This document shows, piece by piece, positions 36,474 through 43,957 of a DNA stretch of 47,050 nucleotides (position 1 is the first letter of the stretch; each line of letters opens with the position of its first letter). A program made the position numbers and the translations under genes. The stretch comes from Planctomycetaceae bacterium UBA6894. Its GTDB lineage: Bacteria > Planctomycetota > Planctomycetia > Gemmatales > Gemmataceae. Under the pieces are notes generated by a model. The model saw only the letters and a list, made by a program, of their open reading frames with translations, had not been told where the DNA came from and did not search any database. Where the stretch lies: contig DKBS01000162.1 in assembly GCA_002451275.1 (NCBI GenBank), forward strand, positions 1-47,050. Direction: 5' to 3'.

Positions 36474-37073
36474 ATGGGTCCCGTACTGATTGGTCTGCTG
36501 ATTGTGGCCGGAATCATCGTCGTGCTGGGGATGTTCCTGGCGGGAACCTATAACGGGCTGGTGGTGCTGCGGCAGAAATTCCAGAACTCCTTCGCGCAAA
36601 TCGATGTCCAGCTCAAGCGCCGGCACGACCTTATTCCCAACCTGCTTGAGTGCGTGAAGGGCTACATGGCCCATGAGAAAAATACACTGGAGGCTGTCAT
36701 CAAGGCCCGCAACACCGCCCTGGCAGCTAACCAGGCCGCAACCCGCAATCCAGGCGACCCCGAGGCGATGAAGAAGCTGGGGGAGGCGGAGGGCCAGCTC
36801 AACGGCGCCCTGAGCCGGCTGCTGATGGTCGCGGAGGCTTACCCGGATTTGAAGGCCAACCAGAACATGATGCAGTTCCAAGGCGAGTTGACCGACACCG
36901 AAAACCGCATCAGTCTTTCCCGGCAGACCTACAACGACAGCGTGACCGCCTACAACACACAGCGTGAAACTTTCCCCACCGTGTTGTTAGCCTCCATCTT
37001 GGGCTTTTTGCCAGCCAGTCTCTTCGAAATCAGTGCGGGCGAACGGGAAGCTCCCACCGTTTCCTTCAGCTGA
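36474..37073 (+). CDS. lemA: LemA family protein
   Basis: A 199-residue membrane-anchored helical protein. One N-terminal membrane helix (about 3-25, LIGLLIVAGIIVVLGMFLAGTYNGLV) is followed by the family signature, QKFQNSFAQIDVQLKRRHDLIPNLLE, and the C-terminal signature with ENRISLSRQTYNDSVTAYNT. LemA proteins are widespread, face the periplasm or cell surface, and have no settled function. The usual LemA partner genes (TPM-domain protein or HtpX) do not follow; instead the NfeD-flotillin group does. The 157-nt gap to the next start suggests that the two may be transcribed separately. The ATG at 36474 has AGGG about 9 bases upstream. Confidence 0.93.
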   Translation: MGPVLIGLLIVAGIIVVLGMFLAGTYNGLVVLRQKFQNSFAQIDVQLKRRHDLIPNLLECVKGYMAHEKNTLEAVIKARNTALAANQAATRNPGDPEAMKKLGEAEGQLNGALSRLLMVAEAYPDLKANQNMMQFQGELTDTENRISLSRQTYNDSVTAYNTQRETFPTVLLASILGFLPASLFEISAGEREAPTVSFS

Positions 37074-37230
37074 CTATAGTGCCTTTTCTCCTACGATCCA
37101 GAGCCCTGCTGGGCCCAACAGCCGCTTCCTGACTTTTGCCGGTTATACTGGAAAATGTCCAAGGGTGATCTGGCAGGGCGTACCCAGTTTGGGAATTTCC
37201 GCCGGCCTGCCTCCCCGAGGGAGGGTTTGC

Positions 37231-39417
37231 ATGTCGGCCCGCCTGTCCCAGTTCTCTTCAGTTTTCCCCCTTCGAATCTTTGGCCTTTTGCTGGCCTTTG
37301 CCCTGGGTGCTCCTTCGTCGAGCCGGGCTGCCGAAGGGATTGTCTTCCGCATGCCCTCCAATCTGGAGGGTGAGGAAGTCAAACGTCTGGCCGGAAAAAT
37401 CACCGAAGGTGTGCTGGGGCTCAAGCGGGGTGCTAATAATCAACGTGAGCGTCTGGTGGTGGTGATTGATTTCAACCCAGATGGAAAACCGGATCGCCAA
37501 TCTGACTTCGAGGCGTGCCTGAAACTTTCCCGCGTCCTGGTCAATCTGGACGCGGGCGATGTGCAAACCGTTGGCTACATCCGGGGCGAAAACTCCCGTT
37601 TCGCAATCCTTCCAGTGCTGGCCTGCCAGGAACTGGTTTTCTCCAAACAAGGATTCCTTGGGCCGGTTTCAGACAATCCCAACGAGCTCGACGCCAATGA
37701 CAGGGCCCGGTTCGAGGAGACAGCAAGCCGCATGTCCCGCCCCAAGGTGGTGGCACGGCGATTGGTGGACCGGGGCACGGTGGTGGTTCGTGATCCCCAA
37801 GCCAAGGCGGGGCAGGATCCTTTCCGCGACGGGCGCGAATTCGCCGGGGGCGAAATGGTTATCGATGCCGATGCAGCCCCAACGATTGACCATGACCTGG
37901 CGGTGAAGCTGGGCCTGTGCGTCCCCGAAGCCATTGAATCCATCCAAAATGTCCTCCAGCGTTACCAACTCCCGGTGCAACTGGCGCGGGTTGGCACCAG
38001 CGACGATGCACAGTTGGGCGCAGTTCAGGTGCAATTGTTGGGTGAGCTTAAAGGTTCGCTGGCCGAAAAACTGGCGCGCGACCTGGGCCGGGCCCAGGCC
38101 CTGCAACCAGGTATCACCGTGCTGAATCTGGAAGCCTACGCAGGCGACCTTCCCGGGGCCTTGGCCCTGGCCAACCTAGTGGTGGACTTGCGGAATACCA
38201 AGGAGGAGGGCCAAGCCGAGGCGGGAAAGGCGCAGACAGTCCCCCTTGAGGTGGTTGCCTGGCTGGGTTCGCAGGCGCGGGATTTGGCCCTGTTGCCCGC
38301 TCTGGCATGCGGGCGCATGGCGACCGATGACCGTTTCACCCTCGGCATGGAGGAATACCTGAAACGCCAACCGGCTGATGCCGAACCCCTGGCCCGCGCC
38401 CTGGAAGACCTGCTGGTCAACCAGAAATGGGTGGATGCAACAGCAGCAGCCGCTCTTGCCCGAGGCTTGACCGACCCTGCAAGCGAGATGGTGCTCGCCC
38501 GGCCCCCTGGCGGTCTAGCGCGTCTAGCCGATGCGATCCGTTTACCAAATGACTGGCGCATTGACCGCGTGCTCAAACCCAAGGGCCAGTGGCTGAAACT
38601 GACCGCCGCACAACTACGCGACCCGCTGCAGCTTGCCGCCAGTTCGGGTGGCACACTTGAAACATGGTACGCCGGTCAAGGGATCACCCCTGACAAGGTG
38701 CGTGTACTGGGCGCATCCGGTCTGGACGAGCTGGCCTACTTTCTGGGCCACCGCGGCACCACCATGTTCCTCGTCACCATTGCCCTGGCCTGCCTGATGA
38801 TCGAGATCATGAAACCGGGTTTGGCTCTACCCGGAGTTATCAGCATCGTCTGCTTTGCCTTGGTTTTCTGGGCCAACTCCACCATCAGCGGCCAGATCGA
38901 CTGGCTGGCCATCCTGCTTTTCATATTGGGTCTGCTGATGGTGCTGGTCGAAGTTTTCCTCATCCCGGGCTTCGGGGTGGTTGGAATCAGCGGCCTGATC
39001 CTGATGGCGGGAGGCTTGGGTCTGGTGGTGTATGGTCACTGGCCGCAGTCCAGCGAGGAGTGGGTGGGATTTGGCAAGGCCTTGGCCCCCTTCGGGCTTT
39101 CGGTGTTGGGAGCCGTCGGTCTGGTCACGCTGTTCATGCGCAACATCCGCCACATTCCGTGGGCCCGCAACCTGTTGATGGATGGCAAGGATGACGGTTA
39201 CAGCGATCCGGGAACTACCGGCGTGATTGATCCCGAAAAGTACCTAGCGCTGATGGGGGCCAATGGTTCCACCCTCACCCCCTTGCGCCCAGCGGGTACA
39301 GCCCAAATCGGTGACCAGATTGTCGATGTGGTTTCCGACGGGGGATTCATCCAGCCTGGCCAAAGGGTGGTAGTCATCCAGGTGGAAGGAAACCGGGTGG
39401 TGGTGCGGGCCGAATGA
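37231..39417 (+). CDS. Long NfeD-family protein with two tandem ClpP-like domains
   Basis: A 728-residue protein. The ATG at 37231 has GGAGG 7 bases upstream; the frame is open 66 codons further up without reason to use them. A signal peptide ends near residue 33. Residues about 38-190 and about 250-380 each look like a ClpP/crotonase-type domain; equivalent segments are VGYIRGENSRFAILPVLAC (114-132) and VVAWLGSQARDLALLPALAC (341-360). In typical NfeD proteases a catalytic serine lies in this segment; here the aligned positions are R123 and D351, so both copies may be inactive. Four or so membrane helices (about 511-610) and an OB-fold NfeD domain (about 683-728) complete it. A short NfeD and a flotillin gene follow. 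NfeD proteins work with flotillins in membrane microdomains. Confidence 0.88.
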   Translation: MSARLSQFSSVFPLRIFGLLLAFALGAPSSSRAAEGIVFRMPSNLEGEEVKRLAGKITEGVLGLKRGANNQRERLVVVIDFNPDGKPDRQSDFEACLKLSRVLVNLDAGDVQTVGYIRGENSRFAILPVLACQELVFSKQGFLGPVSDNPNELDANDRARFEETASRMSRPKVVARRLVDRGTVVVRDPQAKAGQDPFRDGREFAGGEMVIDADAAPTIDHDLAVKLGLCVPEAIESIQNVLQRYQLPVQLARVGTSDDAQLGAVQVQLLGELKGSLAEKLARDLGRAQALQPGITVLNLEAYAGDLPGALALANLVVDLRNTKEEGQAEAGKAQTVPLEVVAWLGSQARDLALLPALACGRMATDDRFTLGMEEYLKRQPADAEPLARALEDLLVNQKWVDATAAAALARGLTDPASEMVLARPPGGLARLADAIRLPNDWRIDRVLKPKGQWLKLTAAQLRDPLQLAASSGGTLETWYAGQGITPDKVRVLGASGLDELAYFLGHRGTTMFLVTIALACLMIEIMKPGLALPGVISIVCFALVFWANSTISGQIDWLAILLFILGLLMVLVEVFLIPGFGVVGISGLILMAGGLGLVVYGHWPQSSEEWVGFGKALAPFGLSVLGAVGLVTLFMRNIRHIPWARNLLMDGKDDGYSDPGTTGVIDPEKYLALMGANGSTLTPLRPAGTAQIGDQIVDVVSDGGFIQPGQRVVVIQVEGNRVVVRAE

Positions 39418-39460
39418 CCGAGACCTCACCCCCAACAATCCGGACAAGGCTGCGCACATC

Positions 39461-40018
39461 ATGAGCATGTTGGTCGTGTTGGCCTGGTTTCTTCTTTTCC
39501 TGGGATTGGCCCTGGCGTTTTTGGAATTGATCCTGCCCACGGGCGGCATCCTAATGGCGGCGGGTGGCACGGCCATGGCGGCAGGGATCGCCGTTGGTTT
39601 TTTCGATACGCCGTCCACCGGTTGGACCCTGGTGGTCACCTCCAGCCTGCTGTCACCGCTGGCATGGTTCGCTTTTTTCTGGCTGTGGCCGCACACACCG
39701 CTTGGACGACGGTTTTTCCTCACCCCCCCGGGCCCCGACGCCACTTTCAACTCCCTGCCTGCCATCCAGGCCCTCAGCAAGCTGGTGGGCAGTACCGGGT
39801 TCACGACCAGCCACCTGAGGCCCAGCGGTACCGCCGAATTCGACGGCAAACGGATTGACTGCATCAGCGAGGGCATGATGCTCCCTCCAGGAACCCCTGT
39901 CCGCTGTGTGCGGGTTTCGGGTGGCTCTGTCTTTGTTCGTCAAACCAATTCTGTGCCGGGCCCGCTGGAGTCTCCCAGCATCCCCAAGGATCTGGAATTC
40001 AACCTCGATGGCGATTGA
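39461..40018 (+). CDS. Short NfeD-family protein
   Basis: A 185-residue protein with two to three membrane helices (about 3-47 and 52-75; FLLFLGLALAFLELILPTGGILMAAGG is characteristic) and a soluble C-terminal OB-type NfeD domain (about 105-160; LVGSTGFTTSHLRPSGTAEFDGKRIDCISEG, then PVRCVRVSGGSVFVRQ). It lacks the protease-like part of the long paralogue upstream, so it matches the NfeD1a or short class. The gap to the long NfeD gene is 43 nt and the two are probably one operon. Short NfeD proteins are commonly encoded next to a flotillin, as here, and are thought to be required for its function. Confidence 0.88.
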   Translation: MSMLVVLAWFLLFLGLALAFLELILPTGGILMAAGGTAMAAGIAVGFFDTPSTGWTLVVTSSLLSPLAWFAFFWLWPHTPLGRRFFLTPPGPDATFNSLPAIQALSKLVGSTGFTTSHLRPSGTAEFDGKRIDCISEGMMLPPGTPVRCVRVSGGSVFVRQTNSVPGPLESPSIPKDLEFNLDGD

Positions 40019-40023
40019 TTCCA

Positions 40024-40051
40024 TTGAGAATCCTCGCCAAGCAGGCATAAT
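40024..40051 (+). promoter_or_regulatory. Putative promoter upstream of floA
   Basis: TTGAGA (40024-40029) and CATAAT (40046-40051) are separated by 16 nt; each matches the sigma-70 consensus at five of six positions. They lie in the gap between the short NfeD gene and floA, about 95-120 nt before the floA start, and could give the flotillin its own transcript. Confidence 0.45.
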
Positions 40052-40146
40052 GGTGAAAGAAGGCAAGCCCTGTCAGTCAGGTAGGCACCATCCGATACGC
40101 CTGAGTCCAGCAGGCGGATCCAACCCAGTCTGAAGGAATCCCAGTC

Positions 40147-41190
40147 GTGATCATCTCAACCTTCGCAGCCGTGGACCTCCCTGGCATCCTGTTGATCGGC
40201 GGCGGCATTTTTGCCGCCATCATCGTGTTGGTGCTGCTTTTCATCCTGGGCAACTTCATGGGCCTGTACATCAAGGCCTGGGTGACCAAGGCCAATGTAG
40301 GCTTTACTGACATGATTCGCATGCAGTTGTCCAACATCGACTACAGGCTGGTGGTCAACGAGAAGATCAAGCTCACCAACGCCGGGATCCCCATCGATAT
40401 CCGCGAACTGGAACAGCATGTGCTCACCAAGGGCAACTTGGTCCGCACGGTAGCTGGCGTGATCAACGCCAAGAAAGCGGGCATCGACCTGCCCTGGAAG
40501 ACGGCCGCCGCCATCGATCTGGCGGGTCGCGACATCCTCGAGGCCGTCCGTTGGAGCGTCATCCCCAAGGTGATTGATTGCCCCGATCCCTCCAAGGGCC
40601 GACTCACCCTGGATGGCGTCTGCAAGAACGGCATCCAGTTGAAGGCCCGCGCCCGCGTGACCGTGCGGACCAAACTGGAGCGCCTGGTGGGCGGCGCCGG
40701 CGAGGAAACCATAATCGCCCGCGTGGGCGAGGGCATCGTCAAGGCCATCGGCTCGGCCGAGAACCACAAAGACATCATGGCCAATCCGAATCTGATTTCT
40801 CAGGCTGTGCTGAACAACAGCCTCGACTCTCAAACCGCCTTTGAGATTGTCTCGATCGATGTCGCTGAAATCGATGTGGGAGCCAATGTGGGTGCCAACC
40901 TGCAGGCGGAACAGGCTGCTGCCGACCTGCGTGTGGCACAAGCGCAAGCGGAAACCCGTCGCGCCAACGCGGTAGCCGAGGCACAGGAAAACGCCGCCAA
41001 AGTGGAGGAGAACCGGGCGCTGTTGGTCCTCGCCGAATCGGAAGTTCCCAAGGCCATCGCCCACGCCATCCATGCGGGCAAAATGGGAGTGATGGACTAC
41101 TACAACCTGCAAAACCTCCAGTCCGACACCGGAATGCGCTCAGCCATTGCCGGCATCGGGGGCAAGGGCAGCCAAAACAACCCGAGTTAG
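40147..41190 (+). CDS. floA: Flotillin-like protein FloA (membrane microdomain scaffold)
   Basis: A 347-residue protein of the FloA/YqfA group. A hydrophobic N-terminal hairpin (about 10-40, IFAAIIVLVLLFILGNFMGLYI) anchors it in the membrane. Next come an SPFH/PHB-like domain (about 55-230; KLTNAGIPIDIRELEQHVLTKGN, KARARVTVRTKLERLVGGAGEETIIARVGEGIV) and an Ala/Glu/Gln-rich coiled coil (about 245-300; LQAEQAAADLRVAQAQAETRRANA). The ending with GKMGVMDYYNLQNLQSDTGMR is conserved in the family. FloA oligomers organise functional membrane microdomains, often enriched in polyisoprenoid lipids. The start is GTG with AAGGA 9 bases upstream. It follows two NfeD genes. Confidence 0.96.
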   Translation: MIISTFAAVDLPGILLIGGGIFAAIIVLVLLFILGNFMGLYIKAWVTKANVGFTDMIRMQLSNIDYRLVVNEKIKLTNAGIPIDIRELEQHVLTKGNLVRTVAGVINAKKAGIDLPWKTAAAIDLAGRDILEAVRWSVIPKVIDCPDPSKGRLTLDGVCKNGIQLKARARVTVRTKLERLVGGAGEETIIARVGEGIVKAIGSAENHKDIMANPNLISQAVLNNSLDSQTAFEIVSIDVAEIDVGANVGANLQAEQAAADLRVAQAQAETRRANAVAEAQENAAKVEENRALLVLAESEVPKAIAHAIHAGKMGVMDYYNLQNLQSDTGMRSAIAGIGGKGSQNNPS

Positions 41191-41222
41191 GCAGCCGGCC
41201 ACCCCATCACCACGGGTTTCCC

Positions 41223-41930
41223 ATGAAAAGCGCCTTGCTGTTCGCCGCCGCCAACCCCCTGCTTGTGCTGCTGGTCCTGGCAGTGACACTCGTTTTCTAC
41301 CTGGTGCAGGCGGTATTCAAGTCGACCATGGAGCCCAAGAACCTTCGTCCACCAGCCAATCCCGCCCGCCCGCCGCGGGCGCAACAACCCCGACCGGTTC
41401 CGAGTCAGGCGATCAACTCGCTGGAGGATTATCTGAAGGAGGCGCGCCGCAAGCGAGCGATGGAGGCAGGCGCGATCCCTCCGCCCCTTCGGGAAACCAA
41501 CCCGGTTCCCGCGCGTGTCGAATCTTTTCCGGCTTCTGAATCCTTTAAACCGGTGCTGATTCCTGCACCGGCGGTTGAGCAACGTCTACCAAAGCCCAAG
41601 CCGGTCCCGATCCCGCGCGCGCAGAAAACAACCCAAAAGCAGCCGCGTTCTAAATCGCCGGCAGCCAGGCCTGATACGGGTACCGCCCCATCCATCCTGA
41701 CCCCGAACATACCTCAGGCGCTGCCGCCCGCCGCAGCCTTATCGCTGCCAGGTACCCTGTTGCAAACCCCGAATTTCAGCTCCTCCGCCAGCAGGCGGTC
41801 CCCGTTGGCTGAAATCATCACGGCCAGCCTGGCGGATCCTAAAAGCATTGCCAACGCGCTGGTGTTACGCGAAATCCTTGGGCCGCCCGCATCCATCCGC
41901 AATCGGACACGTCGCGGCCAAGTCGGATAA
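41223..41930 (+). CDS. Unknown single-pass membrane protein downstream of floA
   Basis: A 235-residue protein starting 32 nt after floA and probably co-transcribed with it. One N-terminal membrane helix (about 3-22, LLFAAANPLLVLLVLAVTLVFYLV) is followed by a long Pro/Arg/Ala-rich, likely disordered cytoplasmic region. That region includes a short conserved-looking helix INSLEDYLKEARRKRAME (about 62-80). It ends in a second helical segment (LAEIITASLADPKSIANALVLREILGPP, about 200-227) before a basic tail. I do not recognise a named family. The two helices joined by a flexible linker suggest an adaptor that binds partners rather than an enzyme. Its steady position after floA would make it a candidate partner of the microdomain. 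Confidence 0.7.
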   Translation: MKSALLFAAANPLLVLLVLAVTLVFYLVQAVFKSTMEPKNLRPPANPARPPRAQQPRPVPSQAINSLEDYLKEARRKRAMEAGAIPPPLRETNPVPARVESFPASESFKPVLIPAPAVEQRLPKPKPVPIPRAQKTTQKQPRSKSPAARPDTGTAPSILTPNIPQALPPAAALSLPGTLLQTPNFSSSASRRSPLAEIITASLADPKSIANALVLREILGPPASIRNRTRRGQVG

Positions 41931-41934
41931 AAAC

Positions 41935-41970
41935 AAACAGGCAGGGGCCAGCATAGCCAGCTTGCCTGTT
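41935..41970 (-). terminator. Intrinsic terminator of the minus-strand hydrolase operon
   Basis: AACAGGCA (41936-41943) pairs perfectly with TGCCTGTT (41963-41970). Read on the minus strand, the stem starts at the hydrolase stop codon and is followed by TGTTTTT. The inner loop can form a further short stem. It lies in the 38-nt gap between two convergent genes. Confidence 0.7.
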
Positions 41971-42835
41971 ATCCAGACCAGCGGCAAAATCCGTCCAGAA
42001 TATCCGTGACCTTCACCGGCCCGTCATCCAGCCGGGGCCCCATGGACTGGCTTTCCCACTGCCCCTTGCCTCCGGGCCAATGATGCCCGAGTTTTTCCAA
42101 CATGTACCAGCGCACCCACTCTTTCCCGTTCCCATCCTTGAAACGGGTCAGCTCCAGGCCGGGCTCCTGGCTGGTTACGGAACGCGAGGCTCCCATCGCA
42201 CGGGACCACGTACCCACCGCCTCATCCATCGAGGGAATTGCATACCCCTCCGTTTGCCAGGGAGTCTTCACCCAACCGCCCTGCGGGGGAACAAGCGGAT
42301 CCAGACGCCCATGCAAAAAGACGGTCGGAACCAAGGGCAAGGTGGCTGGCATTTCGGCACGGGGATACCCACCGATCGCCAGCACCCCGGTTAAAGGCGC
42401 CTGATTGCTGGCGGCCAGACGCAACGCCATGGAAGCGCCGTTGGAAAAGCCTGCCAACAGCACGGGCTTGCCATCCATTCCAGCGCATCGGTTGATCCAG
42501 TCGCCCAGCCATTGGAGGTCATCCGCCCCCGCCGCCGGGCGCGGCATCCGCCGGGTGCTTCCATCTTCCCAACAGGGGGTGTTTTCCAACACATGGGGTG
42601 GCTTGTCCATGTGTGCACGCGTCGCCTCGGGAAAGGCCAGAACCCAACCATGGTGGGCGGCCCAATCCTCCAGCGCAACCTCTTGGAACATCCAGGCAGC
42701 CGTTGCCCCGGCCCCATGGAGCACCACCAACAAGCCGTTTTGGCGGCCATCCTCCGGCCGGCTGACCAAGCAACGGCGGATGTGGGGTCCGTGGGGTTCC
42801 TCCAGCCTTTCCCGACGCATGCCAGACAAGGCCAT
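41969..42835 (-). CDS. PHB depolymerase-like alpha/beta hydrolase
   Basis: A 288-residue esterase of the polyhydroxybutyrate-depolymerase/feruloyl-esterase (LpqC-like) type. The oxyanion-hole strand LLVVLHGAGATAAW is followed by the nucleophile elbow GFSNGAS with S121, the acid in HGRLDPLVPP (D169) and the catalytic histidine in GHHWPGG (H241). I see no signal peptide, so it may be cytoplasmic, unlike secreted relatives. Start: an ATG at 42835 overlaps the stop of the upstream isomerase-like gene (TGATG), indicating translational coupling; the open frame 10 codons further upstream lies inside that gene. The natural ester substrate is unknown, but coupling to a sugar isomerase suggests acetylated or feruloylated sugars. 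Confidence 0.88.
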   Translation of the reverse strand: MALSGMRRERLEEPHGPHIRRCLVSRPEDGRQNGLLVVLHGAGATAAWMFQEVALEDWAAHHGWVLAFPEATRAHMDKPPHVLENTPCWEDGSTRRMPRPAAGADDLQWLGDWINRCAGMDGKPVLLAGFSNGASMALRLAASNQAPLTGVLAIGGYPRAEMPATLPLVPTVFLHGRLDPLVPPQGGWVKTPWQTEGYAIPSMDEAVGTWSRAMGASRSVTSQEPGLELTRFKDGNGKEWVRWYMLEKLGHHWPGGKGQWESQSMGPRLDDGPVKVTDILDGFCRWSG

Positions 42836-43770
42836 CAGGCTCCCTCGCCCGCGAGGCGGGACCACAAAGCCTTGTAGTATCGCAGATAATCAACACAAGC
42901 AGCGGCATCACCGGGGGTGCGCCCCACCTCGATCAGGGTGTACCGGTCATACCCCAGCCCCTTCAACAGGCCAAACAACTCGGCGTACGGGTAGGCGCCG
43001 GTGTCATTCTTGTAAAGGTCGTTGATATGACAGGATCTGATGTACGGCCCCAATAACTCAAAAGAGGCTTTCACACTGCCGTTCTTCACATCGGTGGGGT
43101 TGCTGTTCCAGGTCACGCCGGCCGACGGATGGCCGCAATGTTTCATTATGGCCTGCATGTTGGCCGGTTCCTGGGTGCCTGCCCCGTGCACTTCCACCCA
43201 AATTTCCACCTTGGCCGCCGCCGCGTTTTCCGCGCAGGTGCGAACCGCATCCCCGATCCGTTTCAGGGTGTCAGCCTGTTTCTCATTCTTGTTGAAACCG
43301 TTGGGGCGAACCTTGACCCCCTTGGCCCCAATGTCGGCAACCAATTCCACAAAGCGCTTGCATTCATCGAGGTTCTTGCGCACCACAGCGGGGTCGGTGG
43401 AATGGAACTCGCACACCGAGCCGCATCCCCACGGAATGATGCCGGCATCCGCAAATCGTTTGCGCACTTCCGCCCGCTCATTGGCACTCAGTGAAGGCTC
43501 CACCCCGTGCTTGTGGGAGGTGCGCAGTTCGATGGCCTGCACGCCGCCCTCCCTGGCCACTTTGAGCAGGTCAGGCAACGCCAAATCCTTGCCAATGTTG
43601 TAGGTGACTATGCCCAACCCGAAAGCTGGCTTGGCAGGGCCAGCGGCATGGGCCATTGCGGCCCCGGGGAAAAGGGCCGAGGCTGCCCCGAAACCTGCCG
43701 AAACCGCCATGGCTCCGGCTATGGCATCCCGGCGGGTACCTCCTGACTTTCGCACCTGATTCGCACGCAT
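42835..43770 (-). CDS. Tat-exported sugar phosphate isomerase/epimerase-like TIM-barrel protein
   Basis: A 311-residue protein. The ATG at 43770 has GAGAG 6 bases upstream and opens a twin-arginine signal (TRRDAIAGAMAVSAGFGAASALFPGAAMAHA). The mature part is a xylose-isomerase-like TIM barrel: LGIVTYNIGKDLALPDLLKVAREGGVQAIELRTSH, then GVKVRPNGFNKNEKQ, IWVEVHGAGTQEPANMQAIMKHCG, ITWNSNPTD-like strand and SCHINDLYKND, with the acidic and His residues expected for a divalent metal site (E in IELR, E in VEVHG, H in CHIND). Such secreted isomerase-like proteins abound in planctomycetes, their substrates mostly unknown. It is followed by a coupled hydrolase gene, with a terminator after that. Confidence 0.88.
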   Translation of the reverse strand: MRANQVRKSGGTRRDAIAGAMAVSAGFGAASALFPGAAMAHAAGPAKPAFGLGIVTYNIGKDLALPDLLKVAREGGVQAIELRTSHKHGVEPSLSANERAEVRKRFADAGIIPWGCGSVCEFHSTDPAVVRKNLDECKRFVELVADIGAKGVKVRPNGFNKNEKQADTLKRIGDAVRTCAENAAAAKVEIWVEVHGAGTQEPANMQAIMKHCGHPSAGVTWNSNPTDVKNGSVKASFELLGPYIRSCHINDLYKNDTGAYPYAELFGLLKGLGYDRYTLIEVGRTPGDAAACVDYLRYYKALWSRLAGEGA

Positions 43771-43910
43771 CGGAGTCTCTCGCTCAACGAAAGCCGGTCG
43801 TTTAATCCAACTCTTCGCCACAAACCACCCAAATTGCCAGCGGTTCAAAAAGAAGCCAAACCCTTGGCGCTGTTGGATTTGGTTAGTGGCAAAGCCCCGA
43901 CCGATGGGAA

Positions 43911-43916
43911 TATAAT
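43911..43916 (+). promoter_or_regulatory. Possible -10 element for the terminal gene
   Basis: A perfect TATAAT at 43911-43916 stands in a gap otherwise low in A/T, about 40 nt before the ATG at 43958. The expected -35 window (about 43886-43894) shows no convincing TTGACA match, so the promoter is only tentative. Confidence 0.35.
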
Positions 43917-43957
43917 AAGCGATTGGTTCTCAGCCCCCTCATTTCGGGGAAACAGTC

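Noticed and set aside
37144..37149. TATACT as a -10 element for the long NfeD gene
   Set aside because: A plausible -10 on its own, but the -35 region at 16-18 nt spacing is GC-rich with no match.
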